Positions 14,121 to 20,733 of a DNA stretch of 22,512 nucleotides are shown here, one piece after another. The notes under the pieces are model-generated. The model ran no database searches, was not told where the DNA came from, and saw only the letters and a list, made by a program, of their open reading frames with translations. Source of the DNA: Mucilaginibacter_A sp050954865. Lineage in GTDB: Bacteria > Bacteroidota > Bacteroidia > Sphingobacteriales > Sphingobacteriaceae. The position numbers and the translations under genes were made by a program. The stretch covers positions 1 to 22,512 of the forward strand of contig JBPBQN010000251.1 in assembly GCA_050954865.1 (NCBI GenBank). Reading direction: 5' to 3'. How positions within the stretch are numbered: the first letter of the stretch is position 1; each line of letters opens with the position of its first letter.

Positions 14121-14172
14121 CTGCTGATTTACAGATTTATATCTTAACAAAAACTTGTTTACACAGGTTCTT

Positions 14173-14187
14173 GATACTGTTTTTACA
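14173..14187 (-). repeat. Dispersed motif, GATACTGTTTTTACA variant
   Basis: This variant is followed by ACATAAATTTCATT, keeping the AAATTT block at the usual distance. It lies 32 nt before the DUF1275 start. Confidence 0.6.
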
Positions 14188-14218
14188 ACATAAATTTCAT
14201 TCATTAAGATTAGTTTTT

Positions 14219-14980
14219 ATGCTGAGAAAATTAAAAGAAGAGCGCACGCTGAAAGATAACTTGCTGCTGGCATCTTCTACGGCATTTGTGGCCGGGATGA
14301 CGAATGTGGCCGGTGTAATTGCTTTTTTATCGTTTACCAGCAACATTACCGGCCACGTAGCCATGCTGGCTCAAAAAATTGTGAACAAAGAACACCACGC
14401 GGTAATGGTGTATGCTTTGTGGCTGCTGATGTTTTTGGTTGGTGCGTTTACGGCCAATTTTATCACCAAATCTTACAGTAAAAAAGGCAGTTACCGCGCG
14501 CATTCTGTACCGGTTTTTTTGGAAATTATCATTCTGTTTGCCGTAGCAGTTTACGGTCATAATTACTATACAGAAACGCAAACTGAACGGGAAATAATTA
14601 TCGGTGCCATGCTGTTTTCCATGGGTTTACAAAACGGTTTGGTTTCTACCATTTCCGGCGGACTGGTTAAAACCACGCATTTAACCGGTTTATTTACCGA
14701 TTTAGGCGGCGAACTTTCCGAATATTTACATACCAAAAAAGGAGAACGATCAGCCGTAAAACAGCGTTTAGCCATCCGTTTTACCATTTTAAGCTTTTAT
14801 TTAGCTGGCGGAATTTTGGGCGGAATTATGTTTGAAGCTTACGATTTCAGGATATTTTATTTCATTCCGCTCATCCTGCTCACTATTTTATATTACGATA
14901 TTTCAGAAGTAATTTTATACCGCACGGTTAAAGTGCTGGTGTATCCTTTTAAAAGAAAAAAACAAATTTCACGGGTTTGA
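14219..14980 (+). CDS. DUF1275 (YoaK-type) integral membrane protein
   Basis: The predicted protein has 253 residues from ATG 14219 (MLRKLKEERTLKDNLLLASS). A longer frame from a TTG at 14171 is rejected because it reads through the dispersed repeat. The family signature is clear in FVAGMTNVAGVIAFLSFTSNITGHV at the first helix. It continues with HAVMVYALWLLMFLVGAFTANFI, GAMLFSMGLQNGLVSTISGGLVKTTHLTGLFTDLG and about six or seven membrane helices in total. Substrate and function of DUF1275 are not established. Only 24 nt separate it from the carbonic anhydrase gene, so the two are probably co-transcribed, which may hint at a link to bicarbonate or anion handling (inference). Confidence 0.88.
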   Translation: MLRKLKEERTLKDNLLLASSTAFVAGMTNVAGVIAFLSFTSNITGHVAMLAQKIVNKEHHAVMVYALWLLMFLVGAFTANFITKSYSKKGSYRAHSVPVFLEIIILFAVAVYGHNYYTETQTEREIIIGAMLFSMGLQNGLVSTISGGLVKTTHLTGLFTDLGGELSEYLHTKKGERSAVKQRLAIRFTILSFYLAGGILGGIMFEAYDFRIFYFIPLILLTILYYDISEVILYRTVKVLVYPFKRKKQISRV

Positions 14981-15004
14981 AAAATCCACCTAAAAATTAA
15001 AATT

Positions 15005-15670
15005 ATGAGTCATACAGAAGAAATTCACGATACCAGCCATATTACTTACGAAAGCTTGCTGGAAGGTAATAAAGCCTTTGTAGCCAATACTTTACGAGAA
15101 GATGAACAGTATTTTGAAAAGCTGGCCAACGGACAAAAACCACCAATTTTATGGATTGGCTGCGCCGATAGCCGCGTGCCGGCCAACCAGATTACCAATA
15201 CCAAACCGGGCGAAATTTTTGTGCACCGCAACATTGCCAACATGGTTATCCATACGGATATGAACATGCTTTCTGTGCTCGATTATGCCGTTAATGTGTT
15301 GGAAGTGAAGCATGTAATTGTTTGCGGCCATTACGGTTGCGGTGGTGTTATCGCAGCGCTAACCAGCAAAACTTACGGCATTATTGACAACTGGCTGCGC
15401 CACATCAAAGATATTTACCGTTTGCATGCCTTTGAGCTGGATTTGATCAGCGATGAAAAACAGCGCGCCAACCGTTTGGTAGAATTTAATGTGATGGAAG
15501 GCGTGAATAATTTGTGTAAAACATCCATCATTCAAAATGCCTGGGAAAACGGCAAAGCACTCAGCGTGCATGGCTGGGTTTACGAGCTGAGCACTGGTTT
15601 TATTACTGATTTAAAGGTGAGCACACACTCCAGCAATAACATGAATGATGTTTTTAAATTCAGTTTTTAA
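15005..15670 (+). CDS. Beta-class carbonic anhydrase
   Basis: The enzyme interconverts CO2 and bicarbonate using zinc. All elements are present in the 221 residues: CADSRVP with zinc ligand C53 and the catalytic Asp55-Arg57 dyad, FVHRNIANMV (72-81), and HYGCGGV with ligands H109 and C112. WIGCADSRVPANQIT and HVIVCGHYGCGGV follow the common bacterial clade. There is no signal peptide, so it is cytoplasmic. It probably supplies bicarbonate to carboxylases. It follows the DUF1275 gene after 24 nt and is itself followed by a strong terminator, so this pair looks like a complete two-gene unit. Confidence 0.95.
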   Translation: MSHTEEIHDTSHITYESLLEGNKAFVANTLREDEQYFEKLANGQKPPILWIGCADSRVPANQITNTKPGEIFVHRNIANMVIHTDMNMLSVLDYAVNVLEVKHVIVCGHYGCGGVIAALTSKTYGIIDNWLRHIKDIYRLHAFELDLISDEKQRANRLVEFNVMEGVNNLCKTSIIQNAWENGKALSVHGWVYELSTGFITDLKVSTHSSNNMNDVFKFSF

Positions 15671-15693
15671 AGAAGCAAAGTAGAAATTTGCAA

Positions 15694-15723
15694 AAGCCGG
15701 TTCGTTTCTGAATCGGTTTTTTT
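15694..15723 (+). terminator. Rho-independent terminator after carbonic anhydrase
   Basis: AAGCCGGTTC (15694-15703) pairs with GAATCGGTTT (15710-15719) with two G-U pairs, a 6-nt loop and a T-run to 15723. It lies 23 nt beyond the stop. Confidence 0.82.
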
Positions 15724-15758
15724 ATGGAATAAAATAAAAATTCGACCAAAATTTAGCC

Positions 15759-15773
15759 GGTAAAAGAAGCATT
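15759..15773 (+). repeat. Dispersed motif, GGTAAAAGAAGCATT form
   Basis: The exact 15-mer is preceded by CAAAATTTAGCC. A degenerate opposite-facing half (GATTTTATCAGTTAAAATTT) lies shortly downstream at about 15792. Both are in the 180-nt spacer before kdsA, which otherwise holds only the terminator and promoter box. Confidence 0.7.
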
Positions 15774-15823
15774 GCTAAAAATAGCACAATTGATTTTATC
15801 AGTTAAAATTTCCTTCATTAAAC

Positions 15824-15831
15824 TATCTTTG
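15824..15831 (+). promoter_or_regulatory. Bacteroidota -7 promoter element of kdsA-kdsD
   Basis: TATCTTTG is a perfect TAnnTTTG match, 19 nt before the kdsA ATG. No clear -33 box is present; the usual position falls in repeat-derived AT-rich sequence. Confidence 0.5.
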
Positions 15832-15850
15832 ATTTTATTTATTTAAGCTG

Positions 15851-16633
15851 ATGGATTACAATCTCCTCCAAAACAAACCCTTTTTTATTGTTGGCCCCTG
15901 CGTGATGGAAAACCGCGAACTGCTGTTTTTAGTGGCAGAAAAACTGGTTGAAATCCGTGAAAAACTGGGCGTAACCATCATCTTCAAATCTTCTTTTGAT
16001 AAGGCAAACCGCACGTCTATCCATTCGTATCGCGGACCGGGAATTGAAAAAGGAATGGAATGGTTGCAGGCCGTTAAAAATAATTTTGGTTTGCCGGTTA
16101 CTACGGATATTCACGAACCATATCAGGCCAAAATTGCTTCGGAAGTAGTTGATATTCTGCAGATTCCGGCTTTTTTATGCCGGCAAACCGATTTATTGGT
16201 TGCGGCTGCCGAAACCGGTAAAATCGTCAACATTAAAAAAGCACAGTTTTTGTCCGGTCAGGATATGTTTTATCCTGCACAAAAAGTGGCCGAAGCGGGC
16301 AACAATCAAGTGATTTTAACCGAGCGCGGCAATAGTTTTGGCTACAATAACCTGGCTGTTGATTTCCGGAATTTGGATGACATGAAAGCGTTCGGCTATC
16401 CTGTTTGCATGGATTGTACACATTCTGTGCAGCGGCCGGGCGGCGCGGGCGGCAAAACCGGCGGCGACCGCAAATTTGTGCCTTTTATGGCGCGCGCGGC
16501 CAAAGCTTTTGGGGCGAATGGTTATTTTATCGAAACACATCCTGATCCTGATCATGCGTTGAGTGACGGACCAAACATGCTGTATTTAAACGATCTGGAA
16601 GGTTTGATCAGCGAGCTTTCTGATGGAAAATAG
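15851..16633 (+). CDS. kdsA: 3-deoxy-8-phosphooctulonate synthase, metal-dependent class
   Basis: KdsA condenses phosphoenolpyruvate with D-arabinose 5-phosphate to give Kdo-8-phosphate, the first committed step to the LPS inner-core sugar Kdo. The 260-residue protein shows FIVGPCVMEN, FKSSFDKANRTS, VTTDIHEPYQA, NIKKAQFLSGQDM and HSVQRPGGAGGKTGGDR. The four metal ligands known from metal-dependent enzymes can all be placed: C17 (GPC), H191 (CTHSV), E228 (IETHP) and D239 (LSDGP). C17 rules against the metal-independent E. coli type, which has Asn at that place. The last 11 nt overlap kdsD, whose product makes its substrate. Confidence 0.96.
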   Translation: MDYNLLQNKPFFIVGPCVMENRELLFLVAEKLVEIREKLGVTIIFKSSFDKANRTSIHSYRGPGIEKGMEWLQAVKNNFGLPVTTDIHEPYQAKIASEVVDILQIPAFLCRQTDLLVAAAETGKIVNIKKAQFLSGQDMFYPAQKVAEAGNNQVILTERGNSFGYNNLAVDFRNLDDMKAFGYPVCMDCTHSVQRPGGAGGKTGGDRKFVPFMARAAKAFGANGYFIETHPDPDHALSDGPNMLYLNDLEGLISELSDGK

Positions 16634-17570
16634 CAGATTAAATGTTGCCCGTCGGGTTTTTCAGGTCGAAATAGAATCGCTGCAACAAATTGCTAATCAG
16701 TTAGATGAAACTTTTGATCAAGCAGTAGAACTCATTTTAAATTCCACAGGAAAAGTAATCGTTTCCGGTATTGGGAAATCCGGTTTGATTGGCAAAAAAA
16801 TCGTAGCTACTTTAAACAGTACCGGCACGCCAGCTTATTTTTTGCATCCGAGTGAAGCTTTTCATGGCGATTTAGGCATCATCAGCCAGGAAGATGTGGT
16901 AATTTTAATTTCTTTTTCCGGAGAAACGGATGAAGTGTTGAAAGTTGTTCCTTTTTTAAAATGGCATCAAAATAAGCTGATTGCCATCACCGGAAATCCT
17001 GCTTCAACCTTAGCCAAAAATGCAGATTGCTGCTTAAAACTGATGATCACGCAGGAAGCTTGTCCGCTGCAACTCGCGCCAACTTCTTCCACCACGGCCA
17101 TGCTGGTTTTGGGCGATGCGCTGGCGATTGCTTTGATGGAAGCTCGAAATTTTCAGCAGGAAGATTTTGCCCGTTTTCATCCCGGCGGAAGTTTGGGCCG
17201 AAAATTGATTACGCGCGTAAAAGATTTGATGCGAACCGATAATTTACCCTTTATTAAAGCTGATGCTTCTTTTACCGATCTAATTTTGACCATGTCTGCT
17301 GGGCGTTTGGGTTTGGTAATTGTGGGCGATGAAAGCAGGGCAGAAGGCATTGTAACCGATGGTGATTTGCGCCGCGGACTGATGCGTTTCCCGGATACTT
17401 CTGCCATCAAAATTCAGGATATTTTCAACCCAAAACCGATTATTATTGCAGAAACTGAATTTATCAGCGAAGCAGAAAACCTGATGATCCGGAAAAAAAT
17501 TGCTACACTTTTGGTGGGTAATGCCGAAAAAAGTGTGGTAAAAGGAGTATATCAAATTTATAACTCATGA
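16623..17570 (+). CDS. kdsD: D-arabinose-5-phosphate isomerase (KpsF/GutQ family)
   Basis: It isomerises ribulose 5-phosphate to arabinose 5-phosphate, the substrate of KdsA. The 315 residues comprise an SIS domain (about 30-175) with VSGIGKSGLIGKK (47-59), HPSEAFHGDLG (His81), SFSGETDE (98-105) and FHPGGSLGRKL (His186). A pair of CBS domains (about 203-260 and 268-315) follows. ATG GAA AAT AG is shared with the kdsA end (11-nt overlap), giving tight coupling. A dispersed-motif copy at 17262 encodes part of the first CBS domain (DASFT). CBS domains may sense a nucleotide or nucleotide-sugar; the ligand is unknown. Confidence 0.95.
   Translation: MENSRLNVARRVFQVEIESLQQIANQLDETFDQAVELILNSTGKVIVSGIGKSGLIGKKIVATLNSTGTPAYFLHPSEAFHGDLGIISQEDVVILISFSGETDEVLKVVPFLKWHQNKLIAITGNPASTLAKNADCCLKLMITQEACPLQLAPTSSTTAMLVLGDALAIALMEARNFQQEDFARFHPGGSLGRKLITRVKDLMRTDNLPFIKADASFTDLILTMSAGRLGLVIVGDESRAEGIVTDGDLRRGLMRFPDTSAIKIQDIFNPKPIIIAETEFISEAENLMIRKKIATLLVGNAEKSVVKGVYQIYNS
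17262..17276 (-). repeat. Dispersed motif inside kdsD, GATGCTTCTTTTACC form
   Basis: The core is followed by GATCTAATTTTG, keeping the AT block at the usual distance although the DNA is coding (Asp-Ala-Ser-Phe-Thr). Confidence 0.65.
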
Positions 17571-17604
17571 TTTTCGCTTCGAAATCCTACTTCTTTAAAA
17601 TTAA

Positions 17605-17612
17605 TATATTTG
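17605..17612 (+). promoter_or_regulatory. Bacteroidota -7 promoter element of the nucleotide-sugar dehydrogenase
   Basis: TATATTTG perfectly matches TAnnTTTG, 19 nt before the ATG, in the 61-nt gap after kdsD. The gene may thus be transcribed separately from kdsA-kdsD. Confidence 0.5.
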
Positions 17613-17631
17613 CCAAATCCTGTTTATAACG

Positions 17632-18954
17632 ATGCCTGATTCGAGCGAAAATCATACTTCTTTTAGCTACCAAAAACCAGCGCAAATTAAAATTGCCGTG
17701 ATTGGTTTGGGTTACGTTGGTTTGCCGCTGGCGGTTGCGTTTGCTGCAAAATTTGAAGTGGTTGGCTTTGATATCAGCAGCAAAAGGGTAGAAGGTTTGC
17801 TAACCGGTTTTGACCGGACACGCGAAGTGGAACCTGCACATTTACAGGAAGTTTTGATTCCACGTGGAAAACTTTTGTGCACTTCGGAAGCGGAAAATCT
17901 GGCTGATTGTACCGTTTTTATTGTTGCTGTACCAACGCCAACGGATAAACATAACCGGCCGGATTTAAGGCTGATAAAAGAAGCAAGCATTTTAGTTGGG
18001 CAAGCGTTAAAAAAAGGCGATCTGGTGATTTACGAATCCACCGTTTATCCCGGCGTTACGGAAGATGAATGTGTGCCGATTTTAAGCAAAACTTCCGGTT
18101 TGATTTTTAACCGGGAGTTTTTTGCCGGATATTCTCCGGAGCGCATCAATCCAGGCGATAAAGAACATACGCTGGTGAATATCAAAAAAATTACGTCCGG
18201 CTCCACATTTGAAGCGGCGGAATTTGTGAACGAATTATATCAATCAATTGTGCAGGCCGGCACACATCTCGCCCCAAGCATTAAAGTGGCTGAAGCGGCA
18301 AAAGTGATCGAAAATTCGCAGCGCGACATCAACATTGCTTTTGTAAATGAACTTGCCAAAATTTTTAATTTGATGGGCATTGATACTGGCGAGGTTTTAA
18401 AAGCAGCCAGTACCAAATGGAATTTCCTGAAATTTAAACCAGGTTTAGTTGGCGGTCATTGCACCGGCATTGATCCGTATTATCTGGCGCAAAAAGCACA
18501 GGAAGTTGGTTATCATCCGGAAATTATACTGGCCGGCCGCCGTTTAAATGATGGCATGGGCGCGTATATTGCTTCGGAAGTGATCAAGCTGATGGTGAAA
18601 AAAGATATTCCGGTTAAACGCGCCAAAATCCTGATCCTAGGCTTCACTTTTAAGGAAAATTGCCCGGATGTGCGCAACACGCGCGTGATTGATATCATCC
18701 GTGTTTTTGAAGAATTTGAAACAAATTTAACCGTTTATGATCCCTGGGCTGATCCGGAAGAAGTGAATCACGAATATGGTTTCTCAACTTTTAATCAGCC
18801 AAAACAATTAAAAAATAATTACGACGCAATTGTGCTGGCCGTGGCGCATCAGGATTTTCAGGATTTGGATTTGGAAGTTTTGAAAAGCCAATGCGCTGTA
18901 ATTTATGATGTAAAAGGAGTATTGCCTGCTGATTTAACCGATGGCAGGTTGTAA
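17632..18954 (+). CDS. UDP-N-acetylhexosamine 6-dehydrogenase (TviB/WbpA/WbpO-type)
   Basis: The 440-residue enzyme of the UDP-glucose/GDP-mannose dehydrogenase superfamily oxidises C6 of a nucleotide-sugar in two NAD+-dependent steps to a uronic acid. It has an N-terminal Rossmann motif VIGLGYVGLPLA (23-34), PTPTDKHNRPDL (101-112), ESTVYPGVTED (135-145), the GYSPERINPGDKEH segment (166-179) typical of the UDP-GlcNAc/GalNAc group, and the catalytic cysteine C277 in GGHCTGIDPYYL. A C-terminal nucleotide-sugar domain follows (GFTFKENCPDVRNT, YDPWADPEEV). It likely makes a hexosaminuronic acid for a capsule or O-antigen-like glycan. The next gene is a sugar epimerase. The exact substrate cannot be assigned. 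Confidence 0.92.
   Translation: MPDSSENHTSFSYQKPAQIKIAVIGLGYVGLPLAVAFAAKFEVVGFDISSKRVEGLLTGFDRTREVEPAHLQEVLIPRGKLLCTSEAENLADCTVFIVAVPTPTDKHNRPDLRLIKEASILVGQALKKGDLVIYESTVYPGVTEDECVPILSKTSGLIFNREFFAGYSPERINPGDKEHTLVNIKKITSGSTFEAAEFVNELYQSIVQAGTHLAPSIKVAEAAKVIENSQRDINIAFVNELAKIFNLMGIDTGEVLKAASTKWNFLKFKPGLVGGHCTGIDPYYLAQKAQEVGYHPEIILAGRRLNDGMGAYIASEVIKLMVKKDIPVKRAKILILGFTFKENCPDVRNTRVIDIIRVFEEFETNLTVYDPWADPEEVNHEYGFSTFNQPKQLKNNYDAIVLAVAHQDFQDLDLEVLKSQCAVIYDVKGVLPADLTDGRL
17973..17985 (+). repeat. Dispersed motif inside the dehydrogenase gene, GATAAAAGAAGCA
   Basis: There are 13 matching bases, preceded by GGATTTAAGGCT, so the AT block is retained. It encodes Ile-Lys-Glu-Ala. A looser copy (ATACTTCTTTTAGC, 17654-17667) lies near the start of the same gene. 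Confidence 0.55.
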
Positions 18955-19015
18955 ATACAATTTTTTCTGAAACCTTTTTAGTATTAATTTCATACAAACT
19001 GCTGATATTTTATAT

Positions 19016-20071
19016 ATGAAAAAATTATTAGTTACCGGTTCTTCCGGCTTGATCGGTTCGGAAGTTTGTATTCATTTTGCTGATCTGGGCTGGGAAATTC
19101 ACGGCATCGACAACAACCAGCGCGCCGTTTTTTTTGGGCCGAATGGTGATACACGCTGGAACGAAAGCCGGTTGCGCAACCGGATCAAACAGTTTTTTCA
19201 TCACGAACTGGATATTCGCGACCGGCAAGGCGTAATTGATTTAATTGCCAACATCCGGCCTGATACCATTGTGCACACCGCAGCGCAACCGAGCCATGAT
19301 CGTGCGGCAGATATTCCGTTTGATGATTTCGATACCAATGCCGTTGGCACGTTCAATTTGCTGGAAGCTACGCGGCGATACAGTACCGAAATTCCGTTTG
19401 TGCACATGTCAACTAACAAGGTTTACGGTGATGCGCCAAACGAAATTGAAATGCTGGAACTGGAAAAACGCTGGGATTACGCCGATCCAAATTTTGCACA
19501 TGGCATTGGCGAAAATTTCCGGATTGATCAAACCAAACACTCGCTTTTTGGCTCTTCCAAGGTTTCTGCGGATATTTCTGTACAGGAATATGGCCGATAT
19601 TTTAACATGCCAACTGCTTGTTTAAGAGGTGGTTGCCTGACAGGGCCGAATCATACCGGCGTAGAACTGCATGGTTTTTTAAGTTATCTGATCAAATGTA
19701 ATTTGGAAGAAAAACCTTACACCGTTTTTGGTTATAAAGGCAAACAGGTGCGTGATAACATTCATTCTTTTGATGTTGCCCGTTTTATTGAGGAATTTAT
19801 TGCTGCGCCACGCGTAGCAGAAGTTTATAATCTGGGCGGTGGAAAAGACAATACCTGCTCGATTTGGGAAGCTTTTGATTTGATTTCCGGCATCAGTGGA
19901 AAAGAAATGAAGTACAGTTACAGCGAAACCAACCGCATTGGCGATCACATTTGCTATTACAGTGATCTGCGGAAAATGAAAACGCATTATCCTAACTGGC
20001 AAATTACCAAGCCTTTGGAAGTGGTTTTTCAGGAAATTTATCAATCCTGGATCGAACGGAACGGAAAATGA
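19016..20071 (+). CDS. NAD-dependent sugar epimerase, CDP-paratose 2-epimerase-like
   Basis: The 351-residue extended short-chain dehydrogenase has an N-terminal NAD-binding TGSSGLIGSE (7-16), IDNNQR after the second strand, and VHTAAQPSHDRAADIP (86-101). The STNKVYGDAPN motif (132-142) is characteristic of CDP-paratose/tyvelose 2-epimerases and relatives. The usual catalytic Tyr of the YxxxK pair is Phe178 here (HSLFGSSK, Lys182); I believe this is shared by close Bacteroidota relatives. The substrate is therefore uncertain: it may epimerise another nucleotide-sugar in the same glycan pathway as the preceding dehydrogenase, from which it is separated by 61 nt. The protein is cytoplasmic. Confidence 0.82.
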   Translation: MKKLLVTGSSGLIGSEVCIHFADLGWEIHGIDNNQRAVFFGPNGDTRWNESRLRNRIKQFFHHELDIRDRQGVIDLIANIRPDTIVHTAAQPSHDRAADIPFDDFDTNAVGTFNLLEATRRYSTEIPFVHMSTNKVYGDAPNEIEMLELEKRWDYADPNFAHGIGENFRIDQTKHSLFGSSKVSADISVQEYGRYFNMPTACLRGGCLTGPNHTGVELHGFLSYLIKCNLEEKPYTVFGYKGKQVRDNIHSFDVARFIEEFIAAPRVAEVYNLGGGKDNTCSIWEAFDLISGISGKEMKYSYSETNRIGDHICYYSDLRKMKTHYPNWQITKPLEVVFQEIYQSWIERNGK

Positions 20072-20080
20072 AAATTGGCC

Positions 20081-20095
20081 GATGCTTCTTTTATC
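20081..20095 (-). repeat. Dispersed motif, GATGCTTCTTTTATC form
   Basis: The core is followed by AACAAAAAATTGG. It lies 9 nt after the epimerase stop, in the 100-nt gap before the lipoprotein gene. Confidence 0.75.
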
Positions 20096-20171
20096 AACAA
20101 AAAATTGGTTTATCCGTTAAGTTCCTGAACTAAAAAAGATGATTTCTTTAAACAATCAACCTAAATCAATT

Positions 20172-20666
20172 ATGAAAAAAATAGTCTTAAAAACAGTCGC
20201 TGTGCTGATGATTGCAGTGGCATTTTCGGCTTGTTCGAGTTTAAAAGGTGGTTCTAACACCATTTCCCGCGGAAAAGTTTCTGGCAACTGGGGCATTACA
20301 AAAGTTAGTTTAGAAGATTTATTGGATGGCAGTGTGCAATCGGCTTTCAACACGGCTCCGTATAAATGCTTTGAAAACAGCATCTGGAAGTTAACCAACA
20401 GCGGAAACGGTTCTTTTACCATCAATAATCCTGGTTCTGGCTGTCCAGTTGGCACCACGCAAAATATTTACTGGTCGTTTTCTAACGGTGCCAGCGGACC
20501 AGAATTTCAGTTTAAAAAACTCTACGATAAAGATAAACCCAAAAATGTGGAAGAAGGTTACCGTTTGTTGGTTACCGCGCAAACCGGCAACACCATGACG
20601 TTGAAATCTCCTGTAAATTATGGCGGCAAAACGGGTTATATAGTTTATAATTTTGTGAAGCAATAA
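20172..20666 (+). CDS. Small lipoprotein, lipocalin-like
   Basis: The protein has 164 residues from ATG 20172 (MKKIVLKTVAVLMIAVAFSAC), with a lipobox FSA-C21 for lipid attachment and signal peptidase II cleavage. An upstream in-frame ATG at 20139 would place 11 residues before a complete signal peptide and is not preferred. The mature domain begins VSGNWGITKVSLEDLL and contains aromatic-ended strands (SIWKLTNSGNGSFTI, NIYWSFSNG, GYRLLVTAQTGNTMTL, TGYIVYNFV). This pattern suggests a small beta-barrel of the lipocalin-like type common in Bacteroidota lipoproteins. Cys72 and Cys92 (YKCFENS, GSGCPVG) could form a disulfide. Function is unknown; it is followed by a strong terminator. Confidence 0.8.
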   Translation: MKKIVLKTVAVLMIAVAFSACSSLKGGSNTISRGKVSGNWGITKVSLEDLLDGSVQSAFNTAPYKCFENSIWKLTNSGNGSFTINNPGSGCPVGTTQNIYWSFSNGASGPEFQFKKLYDKDKPKNVEEGYRLLVTAQTGNTMTLKSPVNYGGKTGYIVYNFVKQ

Positions 20667-20689
20667 GTCAAAATTATTGTCTTTTTGAA

Positions 20690-20731
20690 GCGATACTGTT
20701 TTTATACCGATAAAAACAGTATCGCTTTTTT
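20690..20731 (+). terminator. Perfect 16-bp hairpin terminator made of dispersed-motif arms
   Basis: GCGATACTGTTTTTAT (20690-20705) and ATAAAAACAGTATCGC (20710-20725) pair perfectly around a 4-nt ACCG loop, followed by six T's. It ends the lipoprotein transcript and sits between convergent genes. Both arms are the GATACTGTTTTTAT variant of the dispersed motif. Confidence 0.88.
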
Positions 20732-20733
20732 GT

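Noticed and set aside
14171..14218. Longer DUF1275 start at a TTG codon
   Set aside because: The extension reads through a copy of the dispersed motif, while ATG 14219 begins a typical family N terminus.
20139..20171. Upstream ATG for the lipoprotein
   Set aside because: It would put 11 polar residues before a complete lipoprotein signal peptide; ATG 20172 gives the standard MKK start.
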